DNA of 64,000 bases from Candidatus Desulfaltia sp. (lineage in GTDB: Bacteria > Desulfobacterota > Desulfobacteria > Desulfobacterales > ETH-SRB1), in assembly GCA_030656555.1 (NCBI GenBank), contig JAUSPN010000049.1, positions 98,980 to 162,979 of the forward strand. Reading direction: 5' to 3'. Shown one piece after another: positions 28,013 through 39,661 of the stretch. How positions within the stretch are numbered: position 1 is the stretch's first letter; the number at the start of each line of letters is the position of its first letter. The notes below the pieces were generated by a model. The model saw nothing but the letters and a program-made list of their open reading frames with translations, did no database searches and was not told the origin of the DNA. Both the position numbers and the translations under genes were made by a program.

Positions 28013-29275
28013 ATGGGAAAAAATATTGGGTTTGTTTCAACGCGCTTTGCGGGAGCAGACGGAGTTACATTAGAATCAAGCAAGTGGGCACAGGTTATAA
28101 AAAAAAGCGGACATTCCTGTTTCTGGTTTGCCGGTGAACTGGACAGAAATTCTCAAAACAGCTTTCCGGTCCCTGAAGCTTTTTTTAAGCATAAAGATAA
28201 TCAATGGATCAATGACCAGATTTTTGGTAAAAATAGAAGAAGTCGCGCTGTAACTGAAGCAATCCACTCCTCAAGATCTTTTTTAAAGACAGAACTCTAT
28301 GAATTCATAAAAAAATTCAAAATCGACATGCTGATTGCTGAAAATGCTTTAACCATTCCCCTGCATGTCCCTCTTGGCTTGGCCTTAACGGAAGTTATTG
28401 CCGAGACTCAGATTCCGACCATTGCTCATCATCATGATTTTTACTGGGAAAGGGTACGTTTTACAGTCAATGCGGTGAACGACTATATCCGTATGGCATT
28501 TCCGCCTACTCTGTCTAATATTGAACACGTGGTAATTAACTCTGCCGCCAGGGAAGAACTGGCTCTTCGTACCGGAATTTCGTCAACCATTATTCCTAAT
28601 GTGGTAGATTTTGAAAATCCACCCTTTGTGGATGAAAAACACACAGAAGATTTCCGTAATAAAATTGGATTAAAGCCGGACGATGTTATGATTTTGCAAC
28701 CATCCAGGGTTGTTCAGCGAAAAGGGATAGAACATGCCATTGAACTTGTCCACGAATTGAAAGATCCACGCTATAAGCTCGTAATATCACACGAAGCAGG
28801 AGATGAAGGATTTGAATATGCTGAATGGCTTGTAGAAAACGCAAAAGATCGCGGGGTAGATCTTCGCCTGTTTGATACCGGTATAGCTGATCCAGCCAAC
28901 GATGGGTTGAAAAGCCCCAATCAATATTCGCTATGGGACATTTATCCTCATGCTGATTTTATTACTTATCCCAGCCTGTATGAAGGATTCGGCAATGCCT
29001 TTCTCGAAGCTATTTATTTTAAAAAGCCTATGCTGGTAAACCGTTATGCCACCTTTGTAAGAGATATAGAGCCAAAGGGTTTTGACCTGATAGTTATGGA
29101 TGGATTTCTCACCAAAAGAACAGTCCAAAAAGTAAGAGAAATCATTGAATCACCTGAAAAAAAAGCAGAAATGGTAAATCACAATTACGAAATTGCCACC
29201 CGCTACTATTCTTATTCAGTGCTAAGAAAATGGCTTAATTCTCTCATAATAAATTTCTTTGGAATAGATGTATAG
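28013..29275 (+). CDS. Glycosyltransferase (GT4-like)
   Basis: NVVDFENPP, ILQPSRVVQRKGIEHAIELVHEL, YPSLYEGFGNAFLEAIYFKKP. Confidence 0.9.
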   Translation: MGKNIGFVSTRFAGADGVTLESSKWAQVIKKSGHSCFWFAGELDRNSQNSFPVPEAFFKHKDNQWINDQIFGKNRRSRAVTEAIHSSRSFLKTELYEFIKKFKIDMLIAENALTIPLHVPLGLALTEVIAETQIPTIAHHHDFYWERVRFTVNAVNDYIRMAFPPTLSNIEHVVINSAAREELALRTGISSTIIPNVVDFENPPFVDEKHTEDFRNKIGLKPDDVMILQPSRVVQRKGIEHAIELVHELKDPRYKLVISHEAGDEGFEYAEWLVENAKDRGVDLRLFDTGIADPANDGLKSPNQYSLWDIYPHADFITYPSLYEGFGNAFLEAIYFKKPMLVNRYATFVRDIEPKGFDLIVMDGFLTKRTVQKVREIIESPEKKAEMVNHNYEIATRYYSYSVLRKWLNSLIINFFGIDV

Positions 29276-29311
29276 TATGGAGACCTTTCTGTAACATTTT
29301 TTTTGCTGTTA

Positions 29312-29788
29312 CTAATCTGAAGAATCAAGAAATTTTATCTTTCGTAATGGCAGATCAGGCGTATGAACAACAACCTGGTTATCCTTTTCCATTTTTACGA
29401 TGGTCGTGTTCCAGACCGAATACCAGATGCCTATCTGTTTGCCGGCAGTATCCAGAATTGATGAGCCAAAGGGGCTGACAGGAAAATCGTATGCCTGGTT
29501 CATACGATCGATCCAGTTTTTAAGTTGTGTGCTTGTGAGATCTACCTCTTTCCACAGCTTGGAAGAAAGCTGATAGCGGCGATCTATTCCTATTATGGCA
29601 TCCGGCTCGGTCTCAGCGCCGCTGTAATAATACCTGTAATCCGGAAGAATTTTGTATGTTTCAAAAACATGTGTAACATCGCGGCTACCCCTGAGACCCC
29701 CATAGTTTGCGGTACAACCTAAAAAGGCGGTCTGAACAATCAGCATTAAAATGCCCGTACCTATTATATAAATCTTACTCATATTTCT
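29312..29788 (-). CDS. Hypothetical lipoprotein
   Basis: MSKIYIIGTGILMLIVQTAFLGC lipobox; no family recognised. Confidence 0.65.
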   Translation of the reverse strand, partial: RNMSKIYIIGTGILMLIVQTAFLGCTANYGGLRGSRDVTHVFETYKILPDYRYYYSGAETEPDAIIGIDRRYQLSSKLWKEVDLTSTQLKNWIDRMNQAYDFPVSPFGSSILDTAGKQIGIWYSVWNTTIVKMEKDNQVVVHTPDLPLRKIKFLDSSD

Positions 29789-29822
29789 GCCTCCATTATT
29801 TACCAATAAGATTAACCACCAA

Positions 29823-31244
29823 TCATAACGCCTTCAACAGCCTGTCATGTATATTATCAAAACCGCCGTTTGACATTATCAGAATAACATCGCCCGACCT
29901 TGTTTCTTGAATCAAAAAATCAATAATCGATTCCGTGTCCTGGAAATAGTGTGCATCCTTTCCGCTATTATTTAAGTCATGTACAAGCTTTTCCGAAGAA
30001 AAACGTTCGTCAACTGGTATCTTTTCAAGCAAAGGCGGCTTGCGGATACATATTAAATCTGCTTCATCAAATGAAAGTGGATAGATATTCTGGAACACCT
30101 TGCGCATACTTGAATTTGTCCGTGGTTCAAAAACAGCAATAAGCCGGCCGTCAGGATAAAAAGGTTTAACCGCCTTTATTGTTTCCCTTACAGCGGTAGG
30201 ATGATGCGCGAAATCATCAATTATAGTAATGTTTCTTTTTTGCCCGCGGACTTCCTGACGTCTCTTGATTCCTTCAAATGTTTCAAGCGCTTCTGAAATA
30301 ATAACAGCCGGTATGTTCAAGGAATCGGCTATTGCTATTGCCGACAATGTGTTCAGCAGGTTGTGCTCTCCCATAAGCCTGGTTTTAAAAATGCCGAAGG
30401 CTATGCCTTGTTTTAAAACCTCAAAAATAGTCAGGGGCGGCTCCACGGAAACAGAGCCAAGTCGCCAGCACGAGCCTGAATCCTTGCCATATTTTTCAAC
30501 AATGCATTTTTTGCCTTTGATTAGATCTGAAATATTGTCATCTTGATCAAAAACATATAACTTCCCTTTATTAGAAATATTGGACATAAAAGAATCAAAA
30601 GCATATCTGACCTGGTTGATATCTTTAAATATATCGGCATGATCAAACTCAATGCTCGTAACTACGGCCATGAAGGGATCGTAATGTAAAAATTTCGGCC
30701 CTTTATCGAAAAAGGCGGTGTCGTACTCATCCCCCTCGATTACAATAAACTCTCCATTGCCGAGGCGATAATTGCTGCTGAAATTTTTCAAAATTCCGCC
30801 TATAATAAAGGAAGGATTAAAACCTGCTTTATAAAGGATCCAGGAGATGATAGAAGAAGTGGTTGTTTTGCCGTGAGTACCCGCAACAACTATCCTCTTT
30901 TTGTTGTCTGCGATAAACCTGTTGACTGCCTGGGGCATGGAGCAGAAATTAAGCCCCATGTTTTGCATTTTAAGAACCTCTGGATTCTGCTTTGTTACGG
31001 CATTTCCGACAACAACAAGGTCAGGGCCATATGAAATATTATCTTCATTAAACCCTTCGATAAGCTTTATGTGCTTGCGAGAAAGAAAATCACTCATGGG
31101 CGGATATATTTTTTGATCCGAGCCTGTTACTTCAAAACCAAGATCCTTTAACATACAGGCAAGCGCGCCCATGCCTGTGCCACATATTGCGATAAGATGT
31201 ATTTTTTTTACATTGTCGGGAATTATATTTTTTCTTAAAGCCAT
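29823..31244 (-). CDS. mpl: UDP-N-acetylmuramate:L-Ala-gamma-D-Glu-meso-DAP ligase
   Basis: IHLIAICGTGMGALACMLKDLGFEVTGSD; VAGTHGKTTTSSIISWIL; DDFAHHPTAVRETI. Confidence 0.9.
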   Translation of the reverse strand: MALRKNIIPDNVKKIHLIAICGTGMGALACMLKDLGFEVTGSDQKIYPPMSDFLSRKHIKLIEGFNEDNISYGPDLVVVGNAVTKQNPEVLKMQNMGLNFCSMPQAVNRFIADNKKRIVVAGTHGKTTTSSIISWILYKAGFNPSFIIGGILKNFSSNYRLGNGEFIVIEGDEYDTAFFDKGPKFLHYDPFMAVVTSIEFDHADIFKDINQVRYAFDSFMSNISNKGKLYVFDQDDNISDLIKGKKCIVEKYGKDSGSCWRLGSVSVEPPLTIFEVLKQGIAFGIFKTRLMGEHNLLNTLSAIAIADSLNIPAVIISEALETFEGIKRRQEVRGQKRNITIIDDFAHHPTAVRETIKAVKPFYPDGRLIAVFEPRTNSSMRKVFQNIYPLSFDEADLICIRKPPLLEKIPVDERFSSEKLVHDLNNSGKDAHYFQDTESIIDFLIQETRSGDVILIMSNGGFDNIHDRLLKAL

Positions 31245-31274
31245 TGTTTTAATTCGTAAAAAAACGGTTCATCG

Positions 31275-31382
31275 AATGTGTCATTTCGACCGCAGGGAGA
31301 AATCTTATCTTTTCAATAGGTTGCAGTAAGATTTCTCCTGTCGTCGAAACAAGGATTTCTCGTTTCACTCGAAATGACAGGC
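31275..31382. repeat. Inverted-repeat element TGTCATTTCGAC...CTCGAAATGACA
   Basis: tgtcatttcgaccgcagggagaaatctta...aagatttctcctgtcgtcgaaa...ctcgaaatgaca. Confidence 0.8.
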
Positions 31383-31448
31383 CAAAGGGACTTTTTACGA
31401 GACCATTGATTTTAAATCGAGTCTTTTATTGTGTAAAGGAATATTTGC

Positions 31449-32018
31449 ATGGCTTCCAAAACACTTGGGGTTTTTTATCAGCTAATCCCATCGGCTATAG
31501 GAAAAATCGGCATAGTATGGGTTCAAAAGAACGCCGCCCCTTTGATCATTCATATCGTGCTTCCCCAAAAAGACATTCCCATTATTCAAACAATAAGCAA
31601 AAACTGGCCGGGCGCCTCAGCACAATCACACGAAAAGTTGAAAAAATTTTGCCTGCAGATACAAAATTTTCTGGAAGGTTCTCCTGTGAGTTTCTCACTT
31701 AAATTTATAGATATAACTCAGTGTTACGATTTTCAAAAAAAGGTTTTACTTGAAACCAGACAGATACCAAGAGGAAAGGTGATCAGCTATGGCCGCCTGG
31801 CTGACAGAATTCTTGCCCCAGGAGCCGCAAGGGCGGTTGGCTCGGCGCTTGCCAAAAACCCATTTCCACTTGTCATACCCTGTCATCGTGTAGTAAAATC
31901 TACCGGCTATCTGGGAAATTTCGGGGGTGGATCAGAGATGAAGAAATTTCTTCTACAGATGGAAGGTGTGCCGTCAAATACCAGAGGAAAAATCGCTCCT
32001 GAAAAATTTCTGAAGTAG
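31449..32018 (+). CDS. Methylated-DNA--protein-cysteine S-methyltransferase
   Basis: IPRGKVISYGRLADRI...FPLVIPCHRVVKSTGYLGNFGGG (PCHRV active site). Confidence 0.9.
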   Translation: MASKTLGVFYQLIPSAIGKIGIVWVQKNAAPLIIHIVLPQKDIPIIQTISKNWPGASAQSHEKLKKFCLQIQNFLEGSPVSFSLKFIDITQCYDFQKKVLLETRQIPRGKVISYGRLADRILAPGAARAVGSALAKNPFPLVIPCHRVVKSTGYLGNFGGGSEMKKFLLQMEGVPSNTRGKIAPEKFLK

Positions 32019-32033
32019 TGAAGTAGGTACGCC

Positions 32034-32120
32034 CTAAAGGCCTACCTTACAACGCTCAATACCACGACCGATAATGTGATGCATCGCACCGGGGGCATTT
32101 ATTTTCGATTTTCTTGCAAT
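32034..32120 (-). pseudogene. N-terminal remnant of a RAYT/Y1-type transposase
   Basis: ARKSKINAPGAMHHIIGRGIERCKVGL*; compare intact RAYT start PRQSRVDAPGALHHIIARGIERKRIF. Confidence 0.75.
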
Positions 32121-32178
32121 GATAACCGCTTAAATATATTAAGGATAATTTGTAAACTGCAAAACTAAAGGGCGTCCC

Positions 32179-32322
32179 TTATTTTCCAGTTTTTTTAAGA
32201 TGTAATGATGGATGCATCGAGTTTTCTTTGAGAAGCTCAAAATTTTTATCTGCCAATTCTCGAATGTGTTTTGGGAGCTTTTCGTATTCTTTCCAAAAAG
32301 AAGGGGATGTGAAATGATTCAT
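32179..32322 (-). CDS. RelE/ParE-like toxin, apparently truncated (47 aa)
   Basis: MNHFTSPSFWKEYEKLPKHIRELADKNFELLKENSMHPSLHLKKTGK*; 4-nt overlap with antitoxin. Confidence 0.65.
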   Translation of the reverse strand: MNHFTSPSFWKEYEKLPKHIRELADKNFELLKENSMHPSLHLKKTGK

Positions 32323-32519
32323 AGCTTTTTAAATTTCCCTTTCTTAAAATCCGATACTGCTCTGTTGGCAATGTCGTCAAGTTTTCCCGAAGCCACGTCT
32401 TTCTCAAATTGCTTGTCCCATTCTGATGCATCAAACTCTTCAAACCATGATCGAAATTCTTTAAGTTGCACTTCAGGCAATCCAGCCACTTCTTTTTTTA
32501 TTTGTTGGACCAATAGCAT
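32319..32519 (-). CDS. Small antitoxin-like protein paired with RelE-like ORF
   Basis: MLLVQQIKKEVAGLPEVQLKEFRSWFEEFDASEWDKQFEKDVASGKLDDIANRAVSDFKKG. Confidence 0.7.
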   Translation of the reverse strand: MLLVQQIKKEVAGLPEVQLKEFRSWFEEFDASEWDKQFEKDVASGKLDDIANRAVSDFKKGKFKKL

Positions 32520-32865
32520 AATTTCACCTCAATTTCTTTCTGTCATAACAGTTAATAATTTCAATCTAATAGTATACAGCGAAGATATAAGAAACAATAT
32601 AAAATTTAAACCTAATCCGGAATGAGAGCCTTGCATAAACCAGGAGAGGTAGTTGGGGACTAATTAGACTTATAGTTATTTAACCGATAACGCGTTTTAG
32701 CAATTACAGAAGGCGACACTCCAGATGACGGACGGCTTCAGCCAGCGAAACACCCATGATTTTATGCGTCTATTGTTTTATTTTTGGCCTTTTACGGAAA
32801 TACAAAAACGGGAAGGTAAAAAGACATATGTCTTGATTAGCGCATTATCTTGACACAGGAATATT

Positions 32866-33309
32866 CTATTTTTCCATTAAATCCATATGGTTTTCATGAA
32901 GCCATTCTTCAACCTCCTGGCGGAGGCGGTTTGCAAGGCCCACCATTTCTTTAGCTTCCTGGTCGGATATCATACCTGCATGATCATAACCGCTGATATT
33001 CCTTTTCTTTCGAAACTGATCGAACAAGGCAATCAAGCCGACATCAGCCTTGATAGTATAAGCAAGAGATTGAATAACTCTGTAATGATGTGCTTCTCGC
33101 ACAGCACGATAGCCTGAAGCAGCAAGAGCAGCCGTTGCCGTTTGCAGCGCGGAGTTATAAGCTATATTCAACTGCCAATCAGGACTTAATCCGGATGTTT
33201 CGCAATCTGAAAGATCACGATCTGCTACCGCAAGCAAGGCAGTGATCTCTTGCAAGCTTGTCCGATGTTCCGTTAACCAGCCGTTATTCAACCAGTTTCG
33301 CAAGCTCAT
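32866..33309 (-). CDS. HEPN-domain toxin candidate
   Basis: Helical HEPN-like ORF coupled to an MNT nucleotidyltransferase gene; exact start uncertain. Confidence 0.75.
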   Translation of the reverse strand: MSLRNWLNNGWLTEHRTSLQEITALLAVADRDLSDCETSGLSPDWQLNIAYNSALQTATAALAASGYRAVREAHHYRVIQSLAYTIKADVGLIALFDQFRKKRNISGYDHAGMISDQEAKEMVGLANRLRQEVEEWLHENHMDLMEK

Positions 33310-33895
33310 GCTCATCTCCAATAAGAAAAAACTTAGAGTCCTCCAGAACCTTTTTCAGGAAATGATGATCTGCTGCAATTTTGAATCGGAACTCTTCGGG
33401 AGGATAAACAATGGGATTGATTTCCCGGTGAACCGTTTCCTGCGTATAACCTAATACTGAAACAACTTCGGCGAATGTTACATCACCAACAACCATAACA
33501 TCCGCATCGCTACTTGATCGTTCGCCTCCTCCTACCATGGAACCGAATAAAAAGGCCACGTTAATACGATCTGACAGAGGTACTAAAGCTGCTTTCAGCA
33601 CGTCGCCAATACCAACCGTTTTGACTACCAAGCTTTTCAATTCGGTATAGACCGGACACTGGTGGTTGGCCTGGTAATAAACTTGTCGGCCATGTACTGT
33701 TCGCCGGATAATACCTGCCTCAAAAAGCTTCTTTAATTCCCGTTGCACACCACCCAGGCTAACTCCGGCTGTGCGGGCAATCTGGCGGACATAGAAGGAT
33801 TCCTCAACATGGCTATACAGTAAGGCTAAAACGGCCCGTCGGGTCTTTCCAAAAAGAGTGGCAGATAAACTGTCAGCTTTAAACATTGTACTCAT
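33284..33895 (-). CDS. MNT-type nucleotidyltransferase with N-terminal wHTH (HEPN/MNT antitoxin candidate)
   Basis: wHTH FYVRQIARTAGVSLGGVQRELKKLFEAGII; NTase motif FLFGSMVGGGERSSSDADVMVV. Confidence 0.8.
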   Translation of the reverse strand: MSTMFKADSLSATLFGKTRRAVLALLYSHVEESFYVRQIARTAGVSLGGVQRELKKLFEAGIIRRTVHGRQVYYQANHQCPVYTELKSLVVKTVGIGDVLKAALVPLSDRINVAFLFGSMVGGGERSSSDADVMVVGDVTFAEVVSVLGYTQETVHREINPIVYPPEEFRFKIAADHHFLKKVLEDSKFFLIGDEHELAKLVE

Positions 33896-34080
33896 ATTGG
33901 ATACAATCGTATTCCTTTTGATTACAGACTGCAAGCTATTTTTAACAACTCGTTCACACTTTGCGCTTATATGCGCGCCCAACTGCACTTAGGCTTGGCT
34001 TTAAAAGTGAAAAAAAGCAAAGCTGTGCCAATACAGAGATTAAAGTATTTCTAAGATTGAAAATGCAAAAGATAAGATGA

Positions 34081-34485
34081 TTATTGTTTTTTCAGCTTTT
34101 TTTCCAGCTCTGCAAAAAGATTTTTTTGCTTTTCTGCCTGTTGAGCCTGAAATAACTCAATTTTTTTTGATAAACCATTTTTGTTGCTCTGAAATTTTTT
34201 AAGCTCTTCTTCTAATTTGCTTTCTCCAGCGCCCCGCGGGATTTCTTCTATTTTTAAATGGTTTTTGATAAAAAGCCCGGTCCCGTATGCTCCTTCAACA
34301 AGCTCTATGATTCCCATATCACCAAGCTTTTTGCATATAAGATTGCCATGCTCCAGAGAAAAGGATATCATCTCGCAGACCTTTTCAATAGAGGAAGAAA
34401 CGGTATCCTGGCGCTCAAGAATCCTTATCGCCGCAACCACAAGATGTGCTTTAGTATATAAGTCTATCTCTTTCATAACTTTCAT
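34081..34485 (-). CDS. Hypothetical wHTH-like plus coiled-coil protein
   Basis: Helix-rich N-terminal segment and Lys/Glu/Gln coiled-coil tail. Confidence 0.45.
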   Translation of the reverse strand: MKVMKEIDLYTKAHLVVAAIRILERQDTVSSSIEKVCEMISFSLEHGNLICKKLGDMGIIELVEGAYGTGLFIKNHLKIEEIPRGAGESKLEEELKKFQSNKNGLSKKIELFQAQQAEKQKNLFAELEKKLKKQ

Positions 34486-34570
34486 AACCGCTGCTTGACA
34501 TAAAAGTTCAAGCAGAGTAACATTTTTTCATTATATGTCAAGTTGGGAAATCTATTTTAAGGAGGTTGTC

Positions 34571-35848
34571 ATGACTGAAATAATTGATGTAAAGGCAAGG
34601 GAAGTTCTGGATTCAAGAGGGAACCCAACAGTGGAGGCGGATGTAATTGTCGCCTGCGGAGCTGTTGGTCGCGCTATTGTGCCTTCAGGCGCTTCAACAG
34701 GAACACGCGAAGCTCTCGAGCTTCGTGATGTACGATCAAAGCGTTTTAATGGAAAAGGGGTTAACGAGGCCATTAAAAATGTGACAGATATTATTGCGCC
34801 GGCTGTTCGCGGCATGGATGCGGCTGATCAGGGAACCCTTGACAACCATATGATTAAATTAGACGGCACTCCAAACAAATCAAAACTGGGAGCAAATGCC
34901 ATACTTAGCGTATCCATGGCAGCTGCAAGGGCAGCATCACTTGCCTATGGATTGCCTCTTTATAGATATTTAGGCGGGATAAATGCCAAATATCTTCCCA
35001 TGCCCATGATGAACGTAATTAACGGCGGCTCACATGCCGCCAATAATCTTGATATTCAGGAGTTTATGATAGTGCCTATTGGAGCAAAGTCAATTGCCCA
35101 GGCGATTCAGATGGGAGCAGAGACCTTTCACAGCCTGAAAAATATATTGAAAAAAGAAGGGCTTGTTATTGCTGTTGGCGATGAAGGAGGTTTTGCCCCG
35201 GATCTAAAGTCTAATGAAGAGGCAATAAAATTAATAATAAGCGCTATTGAATCAGCTGGATATAAACCAGGGAAAGATATCGCGCTTGCCTTGGATGCGG
35301 CTGCAAGCGAGTTCTATAAACAGGGAAAATATTATTTAAAATCGGAAAATAAAAAACTTACGACAAAACAGATGATCGACTATTATGAGGGTTTGATTGA
35401 GAAATATCCTGTTATTTCCATTGAGGACGGTCTTGCTGAACAGGACTGGAAAGGTTGGGAGCTTATGACCGACAGGCTGGAAAACTCTATCCAGATTGTA
35501 GGCGATGATATCTTTGTCACCAATCCAAAGATATTCGCCAAAGGCATTGAGCAGGGAATAGCAAACTCCATTCTCATTAAGTTGAATCAGATAGGTACGG
35601 TAACCGAAACCCTTGATGCTATTGAAATGGCAAAGCAGGCCGGGTACACCACTGTAATATCCCACCGTTCAGGAGAAACAGAAGATACATTTATTGCAGA
35701 CCTTGTAGTCGGCATAAACGGCGGCCAGATAAAAACAGGTTCCATGTCGCGTACCGACAGGATTGCAAAGTATAACCAGCTCATAAGGATTGAAGAGGAG
35801 CTTGGCGGCGGAGCCAGATTTTCAGATGATATATTTGTTGCACAATAA
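34571..35848 (+). CDS. eno: Enolase
   Basis: [49 protein letters not shown] aaggagg before ATG 34571. Confidence 0.98.
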   Translation: MTEIIDVKAREVLDSRGNPTVEADVIVACGAVGRAIVPSGASTGTREALELRDVRSKRFNGKGVNEAIKNVTDIIAPAVRGMDAADQGTLDNHMIKLDGTPNKSKLGANAILSVSMAAARAASLAYGLPLYRYLGGINAKYLPMPMMNVINGGSHAANNLDIQEFMIVPIGAKSIAQAIQMGAETFHSLKNILKKEGLVIAVGDEGGFAPDLKSNEEAIKLIISAIESAGYKPGKDIALALDAAASEFYKQGKYYLKSENKKLTTKQMIDYYEGLIEKYPVISIEDGLAEQDWKGWELMTDRLENSIQIVGDDIFVTNPKIFAKGIEQGIANSILIKLNQIGTVTETLDAIEMAKQAGYTTVISHRSGETEDTFIADLVVGINGGQIKTGSMSRTDRIAKYNQLIRIEEELGGGARFSDDIFVAQ

Positions 35849-36073
35849 ATGCTAACAGTTCACGGTTTACAGTTATCGGTTCACGGTTGAAAAAAACAGA
35901 AGGTAGAGGAGAATTTTAGTAACCGTTCACGGTTAGCAGTTTACAGTTAACGGTTGATCAAAACATATTAGCCAGACGCTGACAAGGATACCCCATTTTA
36001 TCGAAGCAAGCTTCGAGGAATTACACCAGTAGAGATTAAAAAAAACTGTAAACAGTTAACTGTGAACGGTTAC

Positions 36074-36275
36074 GAACACAGATTTATATTTCACGAGAGG
36101 TTAATATATTTTCTGATTTAGATGCGAAAGAATTAATTCAAGAGTTGAAATCCATATCCAAAATGCTTCAATCGTTGCATAGTTCATTGAACCGCAATAG
36201 CGAGTGCATTCCCCGTAGCTTGCTGCGGGGTTCTTCAAAAAACTGTGAACTGTGAACCGACAACTGTAAACGGTT
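36074..36275 (+). repeat. Duplicated intergenic segment copy A (contains REP-like insertion)
   Basis: gaacacagatttatatttcacgagaggttaatatattttctgatttagatgcg...cgttgcatagttcatt...actgtgaactgtgaaccgacaac shared with 37214-37371. Confidence 0.9.
36188..36236 (+). repeat. REP-like palindromic element (filled site)
   Basis: gaaccgcaatagcgagtgcattccccgtagcttgctgcggggttcttc; absent from the duplicate at 37321-37333. Confidence 0.9.
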
Positions 36276-36281
36276 ACTGAA

Positions 36282-37136
36282 ATGCATCAATACCTGAGAA
36301 ATGCTTTTGTTATAATATGTTGCCTTGTAATGGTTTTGTGCTGTTATACACCGGCGAATTGTTATGTTCTGCAAGGGCCGCATCTTCTTGATTTAATGAT
36401 AAAAAAATATGGGAATGCTAAAAAACTTTTAGTTTCTCAAAACCTGATTTTTTACGACAACACCAAGCAGATGGGTGCGGTTAAAATAAATGAAACATTA
36501 AGCTATGTTTTTCCTGAAGAGTTCCGCTCCGATATTTTATCTGAAAATACTAAAAAAATCCATATTGTATCAAAAGACCGGACATTAACAATAATCGACG
36601 GAAAAATCACAGACGATTTTCAATCAGTATTTGACATTTATAAAGATCTTATTCTTTATCGTTCCAGAACATTGCTCCAAAAAAGGCTTGGCATGCTTGG
36701 GGTTGACGGATCAATTTCAAGCCTGGGACGTTTTCGCGGTAAAATAGCCTATATAGTAGGTGCTCAGTATCCTGACGAATCAGTGCCTCAGGTATGGATA
36801 GACAAAGATACGTTCCTGCCGATCCGCTGGATAATCAGCAAAAAGGCGGAAAGCGGCATGCAAGATACCACGGAATTCAGGTATGTTGAATGGAAGATGT
36901 TTGACAAGAACTGGTATCCGACGCGTATAGAGATTTATCAAAACAATACTTTGCTGCGTGAAGTCGTTGTTGATAATATTGATATAACTCCATCATTTTC
37001 AAAAGATTTTTTTAATATCAAGAAACTGCAAGCAGCCTACATCGAAGCCGGTCAGACAGGGCAGAAACAAAGCAACCCGGAAGAATTAACCGAGATTCAA
37101 AAAACCATTGAAGAATTCAAAAAAATATATAAATAG
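36282..37136 (+). CDS. LolA-like / outer-membrane lipoprotein-sorting-like protein
   Basis: Signal peptide; LLQKRLGMLGVDGSISSLGRFRGKIAYIVGAQ...QVWIDKDTFLPIRWII...TEFRYVEWK. Confidence 0.6.
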   Translation: MHQYLRNAFVIICCLVMVLCCYTPANCYVLQGPHLLDLMIKKYGNAKKLLVSQNLIFYDNTKQMGAVKINETLSYVFPEEFRSDILSENTKKIHIVSKDRTLTIIDGKITDDFQSVFDIYKDLILYRSRTLLQKRLGMLGVDGSISSLGRFRGKIAYIVGAQYPDESVPQVWIDKDTFLPIRWIISKKAESGMQDTTEFRYVEWKMFDKNWYPTRIEIYQNNTLLREVVVDNIDITPSFSKDFFNIKKLQAAYIEAGQTGQKQSNPEELTEIQKTIEEFKKIYK

Positions 37137-37213
37137 TTGTAACCGTTCACGGTTTACAGTTATCGGTTCACGGTTGAAAAAAAACAGATTGCACAAGGAT
37201 CGGCTGCGGAGCT

Positions 37214-37371
37214 GAGAACACAAATTTACATTTCACGAAAGATTAATATATTTTTTGATTTAGATGCGGAAGAATTGAAGAGTTGGAATCAATATCCAAA
37301 ATGCTTCAATCGTTGCATAGTTCATTTAAAAAACTGTGAACTGTGAACCGACAACCTTGAACAGTTACAAA
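37214..37371 (+). repeat. Duplicated intergenic segment copy B (empty site)
   Basis: Matches 36074-36275 but with cgttgcatagttcatttaaaaaactgtgaac, lacking the palindromic insert. Confidence 0.9.
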
Positions 37372-37392
37372 TAGTTTTCGTTCAAAGACTAA

Positions 37393-39063
<1,671 letters not shown>

Positions 39064-39536
39064 AAAGCTTTACTGAATTTATTTTTCCACCCGTCCCCTA
39101 TATCCCTTCTTTCCTGGTATGCTAAGATACGAATCGCCAGGGTACATAAGAAAGCTCTTGACTGCGTGATATTTGACATGTAAGCTGGCAATAATCATGA
39201 TATATGACGGTATTTATGGCAATTATTAAGGAAGAAGCACTTTTAGAGAATTATATATTGGTCACTCTTGAAGATATCCCCCGAAAAGATGGGGATATAT
39301 GTATCCTCCCCTGGAAAGATTTTATTACAAACCTGTGGCAGGATGCGTATGTATGATAATATCCTTAAACACTCGCTTGGCAATGCGAGGATTGTCGCTT
39401 CAGCCCACCTGTTTCTTTAACTTCCATACCCTCTTGGATCTTGGCTAATTAAACAACAAGGGTCAAAGGCAGACCCCATCTCCCTGTGTCAACATATGAA
39501 GGAGCGTCCCATAAATGCCCCGGGTGGGGCTATTAA

Positions 39537-39660
39537 TTGAAGCTCCCCGCAGCAAGCTACGGGGAATCTTCGACCGTAAGGACTTTTTATCTGTTTTTGA
39601 TTCGCTCGCTAACCCCGCCAAAAGCAGCGGGGTTAGCGAGCACTATTGCGGTTCAAAGCT
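39537..39660. repeat. REP-like composite palindromic element
   Basis: tccccgcagcaagctacggggaatcttcgaccgtaaggac...gctcgctaaccccgccaaaagcagcggggttagcgagcactattgcggttcaa. Confidence 0.85.
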
Positions 39661-39661
39661 C

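Noticed and set aside
39216-39359. 46-codon ORF MAIIKEEALLENYILVTLEDIPRKDGDICILPWKDFITNLWQDAYV in the pyrG downstream gap
   Set aside because: No recognisable family and no convincing RBS; kept only as a possible small ORF.
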